A DNA stretch of 64,000 nucleotides, taken from positions 1 to 64,000 of the forward strand of contig NW_027017997.1 of assembly GCF_032854445.1 (NCBI RefSeq). The letters are read 5' to 3'. The position numbers and the translations under genes are program-made. The notes below the pieces were generated by a model. It made no database searches and was not told where the DNA came from. It saw only the letters and a list, made by a program, of their open reading frames with translations. This document shows, piece after piece, positions 61,903-64,000 of this stretch (positions within the stretch are counted from its first letter, which is position 1; every line of letters starts with the position of its first letter). The stretch comes from Liolophura sinensis. Lineage: Eukaryota; Mollusca; Polyplacophora; Chitonida; Chitonidae.

Positions 61903-63546
61903 CCGACCAATACTTTTGGCTGTAGCGACAATTGAATGAGCATTTATGTGAAAATCACGTGACCAGCAACGGCTCTTACTCCATGGAAACCAAGGAAATT
62001 TGCAATTTTTCAACGGCTGGAGATGCCTGGCCCAATTGCGCATCTTTTGGCACCTTATTGATGTGGGTCAGTGTTCAATTGTACTTTTTACAGCAGACTG
62101 TATCAAGTACCTTGTTGTTTTTATATACAAATGGTGTGGTTTTTCAACATGTAGATAAAGACATTGAGTTTGTCTTCGACTTAGAAGTAAGACAATTGCT
62201 GGATGAGTTAAATGGGCTTGGCCCAAAGATTTGACGTCTTCTGGGCTACCGAAGGGCACATAACTTATAATAAAAAGTTGAATATAGTAATGACCAGTCG
62301 CGATATTACATAGTAAATGTAGCCGAATTTAATTAGCAAAAAGCCCAGGCAAAAATCCCAAAGTGGAAAAACTGTTCCAATGCTGCTGGTAAGAGGCTAA
62401 TCCGACGTATTTTGTGACGAGAAATCGAATGGTGCAAACCGCGTTGCTCTCCGACCAATACTTTTGGCTGTAGCGACAATTGAATGAGCATTTATGTGAA
62501 AATCACGTGACCAGCAACGGCTCTTACTCCATGGAAACCAAGGAAATTTGCAATTTTTCAACAGCTGGAGATGCCTGGCCCAATTGCGCATCTTTTGGCA
62601 CCTTATTGATGTGGGTCAGTGTTCAATTGTACTTTTTACAGCAGACTGTATCAAGTACCTTGTTGTTTTTATATACAAATGGTGTGGTTTTTCAACATGT
62701 AGATAAAGACATTGAGTTTGTCTTCGACTTAGAAGTAAGACAATTGCTGGATGAGTTAAATGGGCTTGGCCCAAAGATTTGACGTCTTCTGGGCTACCGA
62801 AGGGCACATAACTTATAATCAAAAGTTGATTATAGTAATGACCAGTCGCGATATTACATAGTAAATGTAGCCGAATTGAATTAGCAAAAAGCCCAGGCAA
62901 AAATCCCAAAGTGGAAAAACTGTTCCAATGCTGCTGGTAAGAGGCTAATCCGACGTATTTTGTGACGAGAAATCGAATGGTGCAAACCGCGTTGCTCTCC
63001 GACCAATACTTTTGGCTGTAGCGACAATTGAATGAGCATTTATGTGAAAATCACGTGACCAGCAACGGCTCTTACTCCATGGAAACCAAGGAAATTTGCA
63101 ATTTTTCAACAGCTGGAGATGCCTGGCCCAATTGCGCATCTTTTGGCACCTTATTGATGTGGGTCAGTGTTTAATTGTACTTTTTACAGCAGACTGTATC
63201 AAGTACCTTGTTGTTTTTATATACAAATGGTGTGGTTTTTCAACATGTAGATAAAGACATTGAGTTTGTCTTCGACTTAGAAGTAAGACAATTGCTGGAT
63301 GAGTTAAATGGGCTTGGCCCAAAGATTTGACGTCTTCTGGGCTACCGAAGGGCACATAACTTATAATCAAAAGTTGAATATAGTAATGACCAGTCGCGAT
63401 ATTACATAGTAAATGTAGCCGAATTGAATTAGCAAAAAGCCCAGGCAAAAATCCCAAAGTGGAAAAACTGTTCCAATGCTGCTGGTAAGAGGCTAATCCG
63501 ACGTATTTTGTGACGAGAAATCGAATGGTGCAAACTGCGTTGCTCT
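61903..63546. repeat. M114-M116, A-A dimer copy 2 plus an ACCAG hybrid
   Basis: M114 and M115 (61903 and 62451) match M93-M94. M116 (62999) is ACCAG with T174 and TG214, and ends with the aaactgcgttg variant (t at 63536) that otherwise marks M108 and M112. Its front and tail therefore derive from different lineages. Confidence 0.85.
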
Positions 63547-64000
63547 CCGACCAAAACTTATGGCTGTAGCTACAATTGAATGAGCATTTATGTGAAAATC
63601 ACGTGCCTAACAACGGCTCTTACTCCATGGAAACCAAGGAAATTTGCAATTTTTCCACAGCTGGAGATGCCTGGCCCAATTGCGCATCTTTTGGCACCTT
63701 ATTGATGTGGGTCAGTGTTTAATTGTACTTTTTACAGCAGACTGTATCAAGTACCTTGTGTTTTTTATATACAAATGGTGTGGTTTTTCAACATGTAGAT
63801 AAAGACATTGAGTTTGTCTTCGACTTAGAAGTAAGACAATTGCTGGATGAGTTAAATGGGCTTGGCCCAAAGATTTGACGTCTTCTGGGCTACCGAAGGG
63901 CACATAACTTATAATCAAAAGTTGACTATAGTAATGACCAGTCGCGATATTACATAGTAAATGTAGCCGAATTGAATTAGCAAAAAGCCCAGGCAAAAAT
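63547..64000. repeat. Partial monomer M117, cut by the window edge
   Basis: The first 454 bp of a unit with the ccaaaacttatgg linker, CCTAA, T174, GT214 and gactatag, matching M109 and M113. It carries the private tttccacagctgg near 63655. The array clearly continues past the window. Confidence 0.93.

Larger units (their letters stand above)
1..64000. repeat. 548-bp satellite DNA array, 116 complete monomers plus one partial
   Basis: The ccgacc anchor recurs at 1, 545, 1089, 1633, 2183, 2727, 3273, 3817, 4367, 4916, 5464, 6014, 6562, 7110, 7653 and then almost every 548 bp to 63547. Monomers that are not 548 bp: M1-M3, M5 and M7 (544), M6 (546), M4, M8 and M11 (550), M9 (549), M14 (543), M27, M34, M39, M45, M90 and M91 (549), M33, M41, M53, M56, M57, M60, M76 and M98 (547), M89 (546), M112 (550). 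All copies lie in the same orientation, and no spacing leaves room for an inserted element. Eukaryotic satellites of this kind occupy centromeric or other heterochromatic blocks; the chromosomal location here is inference. Both array ends lie outside the window. Confidence 0.98.

Noticed and set aside
1-64000. CRISPR array
   Set aside because: The repeating unit is 548 bp with no short repeats separated by unique spacers, and there are no cas genes.
1-64000. Recurrent ORFs annotated as more than 100 paralogous protein genes
   Set aside because: The frames follow the satellite phase, overlap each other on both strands, are closed by common haplotype variants, and match no domain I recognise.
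1-64000. rDNA spacer, 5S rRNA or tRNA cluster
   Set aside because: No rRNA or tRNA sequence and no A-box/B-box pair were recognised in the monomer.
1-64000. Tandem transposon or viral concatemer
   Set aside because: No terminal repeats, target-site duplications, transposase, replication protein or capsid-like domain were recognised. Coding ancestry of the monomer remains possible and is listed as a finding.

Overview
The whole 64 kb window is one uninterrupted, single-orientation tandem array of a satellite DNA with a 548-bp monomer. Using the start of the window (ccgacc) as the phase, I placed 116 complete monomers, M1 to M116, and a 454-bp partial M117. Of these, 89 are exactly 548 bp and the other 27 are 543-550 bp. 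I see no single-copy sequence, conventional gene, RNA gene, transposon, inversion or insertion longer than a few bases. An array of this kind points to eukaryotic heterochromatin (centromeric, pericentromeric, subtelomeric or sex/B chromosome). The species cannot be told from the sequence. A hand count on one monomer gives about 40% GC and 17 CpG, roughly three quarters of expectation, so CpG is not strongly depleted.

Monomers fall into two linked haplotypes. A-type has ACCAG after the CACGTG motif (monomer positions 60-64), C at 174 and TG at 214-215. B-type has CCTAA or CCTAACG, T at 174 and GT at 214-215. A second linker variation at positions 9, 14 and 25 gives L1 (T,T,G) or L2 (C,A,T). 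Hybrid monomers show exchange between the types.

Layout: M1-M11 (1-6013) is indel-rich. M12-M17 and M18-M23 (6014-9296 and 9297-12584) are a near-identical tandem six-monomer duplication. M27-M29 (14229-15873) is a second indel-rich patch. M32-M61 (16970-33406) alternates strictly A,B as 15 dimers of about 1,096 bp, and contains a seven-monomer block repeated 14 monomers later and a near-identical four-monomer tandem duplication. M62-M83 (33407-45461) is dominated by B-type monomers. M84-M117 (45462-64000) is a mosaic of hybrids marked by a linked ccaaggg/catatg monomer pair found four times, ending in another four-monomer tandem duplication.

Duplication distances are always whole numbers of monomers (for example 2, 4, 6, 8, 9, 12, 13, 14, 20, 21, 25). 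This is the expected signature of in-register unequal exchange, conversion or replication-based amplification. Each monomer carries unusually long open frames on both strands, which may be a fossil of a coding ancestor. I do not regard any of them as a demonstrated gene. Each monomer also carries CACGTG within ATCACGTG, a GACGTC site and short hairpin-forming palindromes.
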